NCBI RefSeq assembly: GCF_030718935.1
Contig: NZ_CP132194.1
Span: forward strand, 310,001-374,000
Direction: 5' to 3'
Length of the DNA stretch: 64,000 nt
Source of the DNA: Psychrobacter sp. M13
GTDB lineage: Bacteria; Pseudomonadota; Gammaproteobacteria; Pseudomonadales; Moraxellaceae
Made by a program: the position numbers and the translations under genes. This document shows, piece by piece, positions 39,324-48,434 of the stretch; the first letter of the stretch is position 1, and every line of letters starts with the position of its first letter. Below the pieces are notes generated by a model. It had not been told where the DNA came from. It made no database searches and saw only the letters and a program-made list of their open reading frames with translations.

Positions 39324-39370
39324 TCTCATATAAAGATTTCGCTCGAGCAGATTGCTGTTAGCTACTTATG

Positions 39371-39407
39371 ATATCAACCAGTAAAGTCTTATTGGTTGAT
39401 ATTTTTA
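39371..39407 (+). terminator. Terminator after gspG
   Basis: ATATCAACCA pairs with TGGTTGATAT and is followed by five T. The rest of the 309-bp gap up to 39632 shows no ORF or clear promoter. Confidence 0.75.
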
Positions 39408-39632
39408 TTGCCGATCATTTATTGCGGCTTGAAAACTCATATTTCTATCATGTATCTTACTTACAGCAGTGATGTTGCGATAATTGCTTTTATTATTGTA
39501 TAGACGATAATTGACATCATAAACACCGAATATTAAAACCATCTTAGAAACACTGTTAAGAAATTACCGTTATAAAAACTACCTTTGCAAAACTCAAGCT
39601 TCAAGAATACAAAATAATAAGGTGCTCTCTTT

Positions 39633-40163
39633 ATGTCTTTTAACTTATCAAAAAAGTCTCATGTTGTGAAGTCAGCTTTAACTAGCGCAGTGCTGGTAGC
39701 TACAATGGGCGCGACAACTATGACGGCTCAAGCCGCGGGTCTCAGTGACTTATTCGGTAATAATAAAAGCTCATCATCCAAGTTTTTGTCAGTAGACAAA
39801 GCCTTTGGGGTAGTCGATACCGCAAAGACGACTTCTAAAGGTACGCAGCTAGCTATTAAATTCAAGATCACCCCAGGGCATTATGTTTATAAAGACCGTT
39901 TGACTTTGACTTTCCCTAAAGGGGTGCGGGCTACGCCATTTACCTTTAGCCAGTCACCCGTCTCGGTGAATGACCCTACCTTTGGTCGCGTACCCGTGTT
40001 CGATCAAGCCACTATGATTGCGACGACGACCTTGACTTCTACTAATGGCAAACCGCTTAAAAACGCTGATTTAGTCATTGGTTGGCAAGGTTGTGCCAAA
40101 GCAGGACTGTGCTATCCACCCGAAAAGATTAAAACGAGCGTAAATATCTTAGCGGCTAAGTAG
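39633..40163 (+). CDS. Free-standing nDsbD-like periplasmic domain protein
   Basis: A signal peptide (about residues 1-34, ending AQAA) precedes a domain nearly identical in pattern to the N-terminus of the DsbD encoded next door: both run through HYVYKD, VPVFDQATM, IGWQGCAKAGLCYPPEK and share the start of the mature domain around LFGNNK or LFSNNK. The two Cys in GCAKAGLCYPP correspond to the redox pair of nDsbD. The protein stops there, with no membrane part. It could pass electrons to a periplasmic partner. It is clearly a duplication of the first exon-like third of dsbD. Length is 176 aa. Confidence 0.82.
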   Translation: MSFNLSKKSHVVKSALTSAVLVATMGATTMTAQAAGLSDLFGNNKSSSSKFLSVDKAFGVVDTAKTTSKGTQLAIKFKITPGHYVYKDRLTLTFPKGVRATPFTFSQSPVSVNDPTFGRVPVFDQATMIATTTLTSTNGKPLKNADLVIGWQGCAKAGLCYPPEKIKTSVNILAAK

Positions 40164-40256
40164 CCCTTAAATGACTCGTTAATAATGAGCTTATCGTTCA
40201 TTATTATAAAAGCAATCAGCAGCAAGTTTCAAACATAAGCAATAAAGGTAGCTTTC

Positions 40257-42368
40257 ATGTTCACAAAGACACCAGCAAACAAAACATTATTAAATAAAAA
40301 AGCTACCTGCAGAAAATCTTACGCTTTAGCATTGGCGCTTTCCAGTACCAGCCTAGTAACCTTAGCAACATTAGTCACTGGACTGAGCGCTACAACGACA
40401 GTGCAAGCCGCCAGCTTAGGCGATTTATTTAGTAATAACAAAAGCGACGCGCAAGCCAAGTTTTTGCCAGTCGATCAAGCCTTTCAGGTTAATAGTATTA
40501 ATAAAGCGACTGCTAAAGGGTCGCAATTAGCGGTTAACTTTACTATTACGCCTGAACATTATGTCTATAAAGATCAGCTCAAGCTAACTTTGCCTGCTGG
40601 TGTCAGCGCTACGCCTTTCACTTTTAATCGCACGCCTGTGATGATTGACGATCCGACCTTTGGTAAAGTGCCGGTATTTGACCAAGCGACTATGGTGGCG
40701 ACGACCACTTTGACGAGTGCTACTGGCAAAAGTATCACTAATGCTGATCTCACTATCGGCTGGCAGGGCTGCGCCAAAGCAGGGCTGTGCTATCCGCCTG
40801 AAAAGATAAAAACCACAGTTACGATTGCTGCTACGGCAACCGCTACTAACACGAATCAAGATAGTATTGCTAAAAGCGATGCCGAAAGTGATGCCAAAAA
40901 TGATAGTGCCGAACCTGCCACCACTAATACTATAACTGGAGCAGACACTAACTCTATATCAGGTGATGATACTAATTCGATATCAGGCGCTGACAGCAAT
41001 ACTATGTCTGGTGCCGATAGTAATCCAGTTGGTGACAGTATCAGTAATATCAACAGCGCAGAGGCAAGTGTTAATGTAGACGAGGCTGATCCGTTTGGCT
41101 TAGCTGAGCATCCTTGGTTGGCAATGCTATTGTTATTCTTAGCAGGTTTAGGCTTGGCATTTACACCATGCGTGCTACCGATGCTACCTATCGTCGCCAA
41201 CATTGTAGGACGTCAAGAAAATCCAACGGTAAAAAAAGGCGTCATACTAACGACTAGCTATGCTATCGGTGTCGCTACTGCTTACGGTATCTTGGGAGCA
41301 TTGATTGCCGTATTTGGTGAGTCCTTAGGGATTATTGGCTGGCTACAAAATCCGATTATTCTGATTAGTTTTGCGATAGTTTTTGTGCTCCTTGCGCTAT
41401 ATATGCTGGGCTTATTTAGTATTCGCTTGCCACGTGCACTCAGTAGCAAGATGCAAGGCTTAAGCCAAGCAGGGGATAGCAAATTAGGGAGCGCAGGGGG
41501 TAGCTTAGCCGCTGGATTTTTATCCGCGTTAGTCGTATCCCCTTGTGTTTCTGCGCCATTATTTGGTGCCCTATTGGCCGTCTCCACTATCGGCAGTCCG
41601 CTACTTGGTTTCGCTGCATTATTCATGCTAGGCTTTGGCCTGTCGGCACCGCTTATTCTCATTGGCGCAACCCAAGGCAGTATTATGCCTAAGGCTGGCG
41701 AGTGGATGAACTGGGTCAAAATCGGCTTTGCGTTGCTGCTATTAGCCGTAGCACTGTTATTGATTGAGCGGGTATTTATTTCATCCGCTATGCTACTGGT
41801 TTGGGCGTTATGGTTTATGGTGGTCGCAACTTGGGCGTGGAGCTGGCTTGGCAAAGGCAGGATACTCACCCAAGCACTGGGTTTGATCTTTGGTATTTGG
41901 GCCATCATTTTGGTCGTTGGCGCAGCATTAGGCAATGATGATAGCCTACAGCCACTAGAGTCTATAAGCGCCACGTCGATGATGCAATCACCAACAGGAC
42001 AGATAGGCAGTCAGAATCTATCTGCAAATCACACCACTGATAAGAATATTACGAGCTTAGCAGAGCTTGATGCTATTACGGCGGCTAACCCTAAAGTCAT
42101 AGTCGATGTAACCGCCGAATGGTGTATTGAATGTCGAATAATGGATAAAAACTTATTCACCAATCGTCCCGCGCAAATGCAAGACTGGCAACTGGTTCGC
42201 TTGGATATCACCGATACTACTGAGGACTCAAAAGCGATCTTAGCGCGCTATCAGTTATTCGGTCCACCAACGCTGCTGTATTACAAAGACGGTGAACTGG
42301 TCAATAAACAAGTCGGTGAGACAGGTCGCGCCCAGTTTGAGCAAACCTTAACGGAACTAAATAAATAA
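40257..42368 (+). CDS. dsbD: Thiol:disulfide interchange protein DsbD
   Basis: Moves reducing power from cytoplasmic thioredoxin across the inner membrane to DsbC and other periplasmic proteins. The order is signal peptide, nDsbD with the Cys pair in GCAKAGLCYPP near residues 172-180, then a long Asp/Asn/Ser linker with repeats like ISGADSN, then an eight-helix membrane domain with Cys in FTPCVLPMLPI and VVSPCVSAPL, then a thioredoxin domain with CIEC in AEWCIECRIMD. Length is 703 aa, longer than E. coli DsbD (565) because of the linkers. AAAGG lies eight bases before the ATG. Confidence 0.94.
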   Translation: MFTKTPANKTLLNKKATCRKSYALALALSSTSLVTLATLVTGLSATTTVQAASLGDLFSNNKSDAQAKFLPVDQAFQVNSINKATAKGSQLAVNFTITPEHYVYKDQLKLTLPAGVSATPFTFNRTPVMIDDPTFGKVPVFDQATMVATTTLTSATGKSITNADLTIGWQGCAKAGLCYPPEKIKTTVTIAATATATNTNQDSIAKSDAESDAKNDSAEPATTNTITGADTNSISGDDTNSISGADSNTMSGADSNPVGDSISNINSAEASVNVDEADPFGLAEHPWLAMLLLFLAGLGLAFTPCVLPMLPIVANIVGRQENPTVKKGVILTTSYAIGVATAYGILGALIAVFGESLGIIGWLQNPIILISFAIVFVLLALYMLGLFSIRLPRALSSKMQGLSQAGDSKLGSAGGSLAAGFLSALVVSPCVSAPLFGALLAVSTIGSPLLGFAALFMLGFGLSAPLILIGATQGSIMPKAGEWMNWVKIGFALLLLAVALLLIERVFISSAMLLVWALWFMVVATWAWSWLGKGRILTQALGLIFGIWAIILVVGAALGNDDSLQPLESISATSMMQSPTGQIGSQNLSANHTTDKNITSLAELDAITAANPKVIVDVTAEWCIECRIMDKNLFTNRPAQMQDWQLVRLDITDTTEDSKAILARYQLFGPPTLLYYKDGELVNKQVGETGRAQFEQTLTELNK

Positions 42369-42390
42369 CAGATCTCAAGGTACTAGTGTC

Positions 42391-42428
42391 AAAAGCCAGC
42401 GACTATTAAAATAGTCGCTGGCTTTTTT
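42391..42428 (+). terminator. Terminator after dsbD
   Basis: AAAAGCCAGCGACTATT pairs with AATAGTCGCTGGCTTTT around two bases, followed by T-run. Confidence 0.9.
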
Positions 42429-42635
42429 AATCGCTTTTAATCTAAAAATGACTGGCTCTGTATCATTTACTCATAAGGATATTTAATAATGATAAAGCTA
42501 GTATAGTGACCTTATTTTTATTACAATAAAGCAACAATATCTAATACTTAAAAGTTCCCCTTCATTTATTAGCTCATCTTCTAGATCGTCTATTGGCATT
42601 ACTGCCACTACCGCCATTTAAGATAAAGGATTTCT

Positions 42636-44066
42636 ATGTTTGCTCATATTATCTCGCAGCGTCAGGCTGGGTGTGTAACGACTACAAGTCATCGCTCAAA
42701 AAGTTATTTGAGCCTAGCTATTGGTTTGGCTCTAAGTGCTACTGCGATACAAGCTCAGGCGGTTACGGATGATCGTTTTACCGAATTGCCTGCTACTGGC
42801 GTACTAGTTGAGCAAGATGACGACTCCCCAGAAGTTATTTACGATAAATTAAAAAACCCAAATATGCCTACGGCGAGCCGCAAACCTGTTAGCAAAGCCT
42901 TTGTCGCACAGCAAACAGAGCTGTTTTTTGAGTGTACTCAAGTACAGACTAACGCGGCACGCTTGGCTTGTTTTGATAAAGTTGCCACCCAAGGTGAGAC
43001 GAATACGGCGACCAAGCAATCGCTAGATTTGGTTAAGACAATCAAATCTACGATTACTGGTAATCCGCAAATTATATTAGCAGGCGATGAAGCTTTTGAT
43101 AATGATCTTGCGGCTAATGATCAAGATTTTGATAATGATCTAGCAGCCAATCAGTCAAACAATGCCACCTTAGATACTGTAGGACTGACTAAAAGTGAAT
43201 CTCAAATACTAGTAGATGCCGGCGTCACTCAAGCAGATATTGAGCAATATTCGCCACTCAGCTTGGCTTATGATTTGGATAAAAACAGCCAGCGTGGTAC
43301 TTGGACTATTCGCCCGTATCGACCAAATTATGTCTTGCCACTATATTACACTGTGGATCCCAATCTAAATCCTAGTAGCCCCTCTCAAGTGGGTGAACCA
43401 TCGACCTCTAATGATGTCCGTAATACTGAGCTAAAATTTCAGTTATCACTAAAGACCAAAGTCGGTGAGGATTTGTTTGATACCAACGCTGACTTATGGT
43501 TTGGTTATACTCAGCAAGCGCACTGGCAAGTCTATAACGAGGATAACTCGCGACCATTTCGAGCGACTGACTATCAGCCCGAGATCTTTTTGACGCAGCC
43601 TGTCACAGCCAATCTACCTTTTGGCGGTCGTTTGCGTATGTTGGGTGTTGGCGCTATGCATCACTCAAATGGACGCTCTGATCCTGTCTCACGCTCATGG
43701 AATCGAGCTTATTTGATGGCTGGTGCTGAATGGGGTAAGTTCTCAATCGTACCCCGAGTATGGACGCGGATAGGTAATGAAGATGATAGTAGTGAAGATA
43801 ACGAGGATATCGAAGACTTTATGGGTTATGGCGATATAAAATTCCTTTACGACTTATCTAATCAGCAGAGTATCAGCGGTACACTACGCTACAACCCTTC
43901 TACCAATAAGGGCGCAGCGCAAATTGACTATATCTATCCTTTAAGTGATAACGTCAATGGCTATGTGCAGCTATTCCAAGGCTATGGCGAGTCCATTATC
44001 GACTACAACTATGAAAATACTGCTATTGGATTTGGCATCGTACTCAATGATTGGAAAGGCTTCTAA
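42636..44066 (+). CDS. pldA: Outer-membrane phospholipase A1 (OMPLA)
   Basis: Outer-membrane beta-barrel enzyme that hydrolyses phospholipids misplaced in the outer leaflet. The catalytic HxSNGxSD motif (HHSNGRSD) carries the active His and Ser. Barrel-like alternating strands cover the C-terminal 270 residues. A signal peptide ends near QAQAVT. Between them lies a linker of about 190 residues containing a short Cys-bearing helix and a duplicated FDNDLAAN. Length is 476 aa; E. coli PldA is 289, so the N-terminal part is extended. AAGGA precedes the ATG. Confidence 0.9.
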   Translation: MFAHIISQRQAGCVTTTSHRSKSYLSLAIGLALSATAIQAQAVTDDRFTELPATGVLVEQDDDSPEVIYDKLKNPNMPTASRKPVSKAFVAQQTELFFECTQVQTNAARLACFDKVATQGETNTATKQSLDLVKTIKSTITGNPQIILAGDEAFDNDLAANDQDFDNDLAANQSNNATLDTVGLTKSESQILVDAGVTQADIEQYSPLSLAYDLDKNSQRGTWTIRPYRPNYVLPLYYTVDPNLNPSSPSQVGEPSTSNDVRNTELKFQLSLKTKVGEDLFDTNADLWFGYTQQAHWQVYNEDNSRPFRATDYQPEIFLTQPVTANLPFGGRLRMLGVGAMHHSNGRSDPVSRSWNRAYLMAGAEWGKFSIVPRVWTRIGNEDDSSEDNEDIEDFMGYGDIKFLYDLSNQQSISGTLRYNPSTNKGAAQIDYIYPLSDNVNGYVQLFQGYGESIIDYNYENTAIGFGIVLNDWKGF

Positions 44067-44185
44067 AATCAAACACGCCCTAAATGTGTTGTATAATTTG
44101 ATAGCCTAGTATTTATTTTTAACCAGCTATCTCTAGTCAGCTATCTTTGATAAGTCATCCCTAACGATCTAATAAGGAGGTAGTC

Positions 44186-44971
44186 ATGGCACGTCTACCT
44201 CCTTATCAATTTGGGATTTGGCTGGCTGAGTATCTTTATAACCGCTGTCAGCTTTGTCACATCCAGCGCAGTATGTCGCATGCCAATATTGCATCTGCCA
44301 GTACGGCATCTACTGCCAAACCTACCTTTGCCTTATTTAATAGTGGCCTATTATGTGAGCATTGTCAGCACAGTATAAGTTGGCTGCCAGATCCTTTCAG
44401 CGTTGATATCGCCTCAAACCTTGCTTTGCCTATTCAGGCTGCTACCTTTTATGACTATCCTATCCGTCAAGCCTTTCGCAGCTTTAAGCATTCTGAGGAT
44501 ATAACTAAGTTGCCATTACTCGTTCATGTATTGCGCCAATTACCACGGCCTACAGGCTGCAATGGCAGCAACAGTGTCATTGTACCGATGCCAACTACCG
44601 ATAATCGCTTACGTCAGCGCGGCTTTGATCCTGTGACTATACTATCTAGCTATTTGGCCAAGCACTGGCAGATCCCATTGTGGCGCGGTGTTGTACGTAT
44701 TGATAGTACGGTAAGTCAGCAGGGTCTGACTCGTAGCGAGCGCTTAGCCAACCTCGACGATGCTTTTAGGGTTACCGAGCTACCGCCTGTCAAACGTCTA
44801 TTATTATTTGATGATATCGCGACGACGGGCGCCAGCTTACAAGCATTAGCGCGAGCGCTGTATGAGACGGTTGATGCTCAATATGGAACCAATACAAGCT
44901 CTGACTCTGCAAATACTAACAGTCATAATCATAGATTTTATGCCTATGCTTTAGCCCATGGCAGTAATTAG
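44186..44971 (+). CDS. comF: ComF family protein (phosphoribosyltransferase-like)
   Basis: The ComF family is needed for DNA uptake in several transformable bacteria. Cys pairs CQLCH near residue 21 and CEHC near 62 form a zinc-ribbon-like N-terminus. The phosphoribosyltransferase core ends in LLFDDIATTGASL, the PRPP-binding loop. Length is 261 aa. A near-perfect AAGGAGG site precedes the ATG. It lies just before the type IV pilus cluster, whose products are also needed for DNA uptake. Confidence 0.88.
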   Translation: MARLPPYQFGIWLAEYLYNRCQLCHIQRSMSHANIASASTASTAKPTFALFNSGLLCEHCQHSISWLPDPFSVDIASNLALPIQAATFYDYPIRQAFRSFKHSEDITKLPLLVHVLRQLPRPTGCNGSNSVIVPMPTTDNRLRQRGFDPVTILSSYLAKHWQIPLWRGVVRIDSTVSQQGLTRSERLANLDDAFRVTELPPVKRLLLFDDIATTGASLQALARALYETVDAQYGTNTSSDSANTNSHNHRFYAYALAHGSN

Positions 44972-45282
44972 CGCATGTCATGATATTGTCAATAACATTT
45001 GATGTAGACATCCTGTATAATAAATATAACTATTTGGTTTATAAAGACTTTTATATAATTTTTAGTACGTTTTTATTTATCTGCTATTGAGCATGAGCTA
45101 GGTTTATCTCTATTGCTAGGATAATTACAATCGATCTGATAAATATAATGGTACGAATATTGCATCGATTAAGTATATGACTAATGAATACTATAGTGAA
45201 TATCTAGTCAAAATTAGTCTACATGTTATTCATAAATGAATATTGCCATTAGCATAATTAAGCAAATAAATAGGATTTGGCT
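44972..45282. other. Intergenic region before the type IV pilus cluster
   Basis: This 311-bp AT-rich region must hold the promoter of the minor pilin operon, but I see no sigma-54 or clear sigma-70 site. A short palindrome ATTCATAAATGAAT lies near 45229-45242. Confidence 0.4.
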
Positions 45283-45786
45283 GTGAATGCATCGATAACT
45301 AATAGCGCCTTTTATAGACAGACCAGCGCAGGTTTCACGCTTATTGAGCTTATGATAACGATTGCGATAATGGCTATTATTGTTAGCATTGCAGCACCTA
45401 GCTTTGGTACTCAATTGGCTAATCAGCGGGTAAAGTCAACTGCTATAAATATTGAAAGTGCCCTAAAAGAAGCCAAGGCTGAGAGTATCATCCGCCGTCA
45501 AGACGTTACAGTTGCCTATAACAGCACGCTAAAGACAATCACTCTGACGGGTAGGAATAGCGCCATTATAGCTAGCTATAGTATTAATAGTAAAAGCGAT
45601 ATTACCCAAGTTATTACCCCTGATAGTGTCACTCAAGTTATTTTTCAGCCGAATAAAATGGTAAGTGGAGCAAGTACTGAAGTTGTCTATACTATCTGTG
45701 ATACGGGTTCTACTAAAGAGACAAAAAAGCAAGTTGTAGTCAATAAAATTGCGAATATTAGTATCAAAGATGCTGGGAGTTGTTAA
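45283..45786 (+). CDS. fimU: Type IV pilus minor pilin FimT/FimU-like
   Basis: First gene of the minor pilin cluster; minor pilins prime the pilus and decorate its tip. A 17-residue leader precedes the peptidase site [14 protein letters not shown]. The body follows the GspH/FimT family pattern (LANQRVKSTAINIESALKEAKAESIIR). Its position before pilV fits fimU (fimT-like). The start is GTG at 45283, seven bases after AGGA; the upstream TTG is too close. Length is 167 aa. The stop overlaps the next start. Confidence 0.87.
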   Translation: MNASITNSAFYRQTSAGFTLIELMITIAIMAIIVSIAAPSFGTQLANQRVKSTAINIESALKEAKAESIIRRQDVTVAYNSTLKTITLTGRNSAIIASYSINSKSDITQVITPDSVTQVIFQPNKMVSGASTEVVYTICDTGSTKETKKQVVVNKIANISIKDAGSC

Positions 45787-46376
45787 TGAACACTAAGACC
45801 ACACAGGCAGGCATAGGTTTGGTAGAAGTGATGGTTGCGTTGTTGTTACTAGCAGTAGCTATGCTGGGCTATAGCGCCTTACAAGGTCAGGCTATTAAAG
45901 TAACTAATGAATCATTTGAGCGCTCACAGTCATTGGTCATGATGCGTAATATAGCAGAAAAAATTCATGCTAATCCTTTTGCTGTCACGACTTATGAGAC
46001 TCAACTCAATGTTGTAACAATACCTACAAAGCCAGGTGAGATGTGTGGTTTAGATGGTACAGCGGTAACTGCACTTTGCGAAGCAGCAGAGTTAGCGACT
46101 GCTGAAAGCTACAAATTCAGGACTGAATTACAGAACTACGATTTTCAGATACAGATGCATCCTTGTCCTAGTACGGGTGGTAATGGCACTGATCCAACAG
46201 CTAATATTATGTATTCATACTGTCTAATTTCAGCATGGGGTGATACTACAGCTACTATTGGTAGTGATGATGAGACAGACTGTCTAACAGCGCAAGTGGC
46301 CGCTGCCGAAGGTGTAGCCGCACAAGCAGGTGGTAATTATTACTCTGCAGCCACTTGCATGATGATGGAGATATGA
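45786..46376 (+). CDS. pilV: Type IV pilus minor pilin PilV
   Basis: A short 9-residue leader is followed by AG/IGLVEVMVALLLLAVAMLGYSALQ, the PilV variant of the pilin helix. The following segment (SFERSQSLVMMRNIAEKIHANP) is family-typical. Four or more Cys in the C-terminal half may form disulfides. The ATG overlaps the stop of the preceding gene (TAATG), after GGGAG. Length is 196 aa. Confidence 0.9.
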   Translation: MNTKTTQAGIGLVEVMVALLLLAVAMLGYSALQGQAIKVTNESFERSQSLVMMRNIAEKIHANPFAVTTYETQLNVVTIPTKPGEMCGLDGTAVTALCEAAELATAESYKFRTELQNYDFQIQMHPCPSTGGNGTDPTANIMYSYCLISAWGDTTATIGSDDETDCLTAQVAAAEGVAAQAGGNYYSAATCMMMEI

Positions 46377-46377
46377 G

Positions 46378-47526
46378 ATGAACTCAAAGCATCATAGCTC
46401 CTCGTGCTCAAGCACTTCAAACAACAGCGCACCTGCTGTGAAAGTAGTGACTTTTAATAGGGTAAAGGGATTTACTTTAGTAGAGTTAATGATCTCCTTA
46501 GTGCTAGGTCTGCTTATCTCTGCAGCCGCATTGCAAATATTTTATACCAGCTCAGTCAATAGTCGCCGCCAAGAGGCCAGCTCACAGATTCAAGACAATG
46601 CTACTTTTGGTTTTTCTCAGATTCAGCAGCACTTAAGACGTACTAACTATGGTGCCAAATCAACAGGGGTCTTTAATGAGTTTTTTATGAATCATTTGAC
46701 CCCGCAGGGAGGAGTGGTACTCACCGCGCCAACTGGTACTGGTTCACCAGTTAGTTGGTTACAAGGTAATTTATCTGGATTGGTACTAGATGGTGCTGCT
46801 ATTCCAGCAGCTTTATTATCTAGTAATGCATCCGCTAATAGTACTAGCAATTTAGCAGGTATCACCAATAGCGATCAGCTAACGATTCAATATCGATCGG
46901 ATAGAGAAGGCACTTTTGATTGCGAAGGGGCTGCGATACCAGAAGGATTTTATGTGATTGAGCGCTATTTTGTGAGAACGGATACTACAGTTACTCCCAA
47001 TGCACTAGGTTTAGCCTGTGCTTCAGCTATTTATAATTATAATGAGACTACTGCTGGAAGTCAGACAGGTATTGATATAACCAGTTATACAGTACCAGCC
47101 GTACCTGCAGTAACTACAACACCAACTGCTCCAGCTGTAGCAGCTAGTGTAAAAAATAATAATCTAGCAGGGACTGGCACTATTATCATACCTAATGTTG
47201 ATTATTTTAGAGCGACGCTAGGTATATCCTCTAGTAGAGACTTTGCTACTGATCCCGAAAATTTAACTATTGCATACGTACCGATTCCCGCAGCTGCAAG
47301 TCTTGCCACAGTGCTCGACACTAGGCGTATTGTCAGCTTGCAGATAGGTATATTAGCGCGTTCAAACAATCCAACCGCGACTGCGCAGAACAATAGTGAT
47401 TTACAGTTCACCGTTTTGGATAAGGTAGATGCAGAGCTTAGTGATACTGTAGCAGCGGGTCCAACCTACTTACGTAATGTTTACGAGACGACTATTTTGT
47501 TACGTAATGCGAGAGGAGGTTTATAA
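46378..47526 (+). CDS. pilW: Type IV pilus minor pilin PilW
   Basis: A long 31-residue Ser-rich leader precedes KG/FTLVELMISLVLGLLISAAALQIF. The region after it (SRRQEASSQIQDNATFGFSQIQQHLRR) matches PilW. Length is 382 aa. It begins one base after the pilV stop and its own stop overlaps the pilX start, so the genes are translationally coupled. Confidence 0.92.
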   Translation: MNSKHHSSSCSSTSNNSAPAVKVVTFNRVKGFTLVELMISLVLGLLISAAALQIFYTSSVNSRRQEASSQIQDNATFGFSQIQQHLRRTNYGAKSTGVFNEFFMNHLTPQGGVVLTAPTGTGSPVSWLQGNLSGLVLDGAAIPAALLSSNASANSTSNLAGITNSDQLTIQYRSDREGTFDCEGAAIPEGFYVIERYFVRTDTTVTPNALGLACASAIYNYNETTAGSQTGIDITSYTVPAVPAVTTTPTAPAVAASVKNNNLAGTGTIIIPNVDYFRATLGISSSRDFATDPENLTIAYVPIPAAASLATVLDTRRIVSLQIGILARSNNPTATAQNNSDLQFTVLDKVDAELSDTVAAGPTYLRNVYETTILLRNARGGL

Positions 47527-48335
47527 TGAAACCTGAAACTATGAAACATCCTAAAGTGTTTACGAGTTTAAACAGTCAATCAGGTGTTGCGTTAATTGTA
47601 GTTTTATTAGTGTTGATCTTAATTATGATAGTAGGAGCAGTCGCTGTTAGGCAGAGCACCACCGATCTCAAAGTGACAACCGCTGATCAAGTAAACAAGT
47701 TATTGTTTCAAGCTAATGATGCCGCCCTGATGAAAGTTGAAAAAGAAGATCGCATCTTGAGTGCTGCTAGCCGCGAAAAAAATGATACTCTTAAAGGTTA
47801 TATATCGAGTAGCGAACGAGAAGGCCACAAGATCAGTTTTTGTGTTAGACCGCGGAGCACGAAGCTATTTAGTATTCTTGAGATCAGTGAGGTTAATAGA
47901 AACGATGCCTTATTGACCGCCAAAAATAACGGTTATTGCGATCCCAGTAATGGCGATGATTATGTCAGTGAAGGTCGAGTCATTACCCAAATGACCTTTG
48001 TACGACCTGAGAGTGCAGGTGTTTTTTCTCAAGAAGGATCAGGCACCTCGTCTAACAATGTTGAACCTGCGACAACTGGGGTTAATGCCGCTATCGGCTG
48101 TACTACCTTTATCGGTTATGTCACCTCAGTTATACCAGCACTTTCTAACGCCCCATTAGGCAGCGCTAGTACTAGCCGCAATGATACTACTTCTATCGCG
48201 GGCTGCTTTAAGCAGATGCGTACAGGATCTACTACGGTAGATAGCTGTCTAACCGCATTAAGCGTACCGTATCAGACTCAACAGCAGACTTATATCAACC
48301 AGCCGGTTGGGGTGACTTGTGTTTCTGGAAACTAG
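47526..48335 (+). CDS. pilX: Type IV pilus assembly protein PilX
   Basis: The N-terminus has a 20-residue leader and SG/VALIVVLLVLILIMIVGAVAVRQS; the missing Glu5 is normal for PilX. The next helix (DLKVTTADQVNKLLFQANDAALM) fits the family. Length is 269 aa. It starts in the overlap with the pilW stop and precedes pilY1, the conserved order. Confidence 0.9.
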   Translation: MKPETMKHPKVFTSLNSQSGVALIVVLLVLILIMIVGAVAVRQSTTDLKVTTADQVNKLLFQANDAALMKVEKEDRILSAASREKNDTLKGYISSSEREGHKISFCVRPRSTKLFSILEISEVNRNDALLTAKNNGYCDPSNGDDYVSEGRVITQMTFVRPESAGVFSQEGSGTSSNNVEPATTGVNAAIGCTTFIGYVTSVIPALSNAPLGSASTSRNDTTSIAGCFKQMRTGSTTVDSCLTALSVPYQTQQQTYINQPVGVTCVSGN

Positions 48336-48434
48336 GATTATTTAAGCTATTGCTATTTTTAGCGCGTCAGCTTAAAAGCAATAAATGACTAACAATTTAC
48401 ATATAACAGCAATCAATATTTAGGGATGATGACT

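Noticed and set aside
41282..41974. 230-aa minus-strand ORF inside dsbD
   Set aside because: It is the antisense shadow of the DsbD membrane domain; composition is Ser/Ala/Asn/Pro-rich with no motif, and dsbD is certain.
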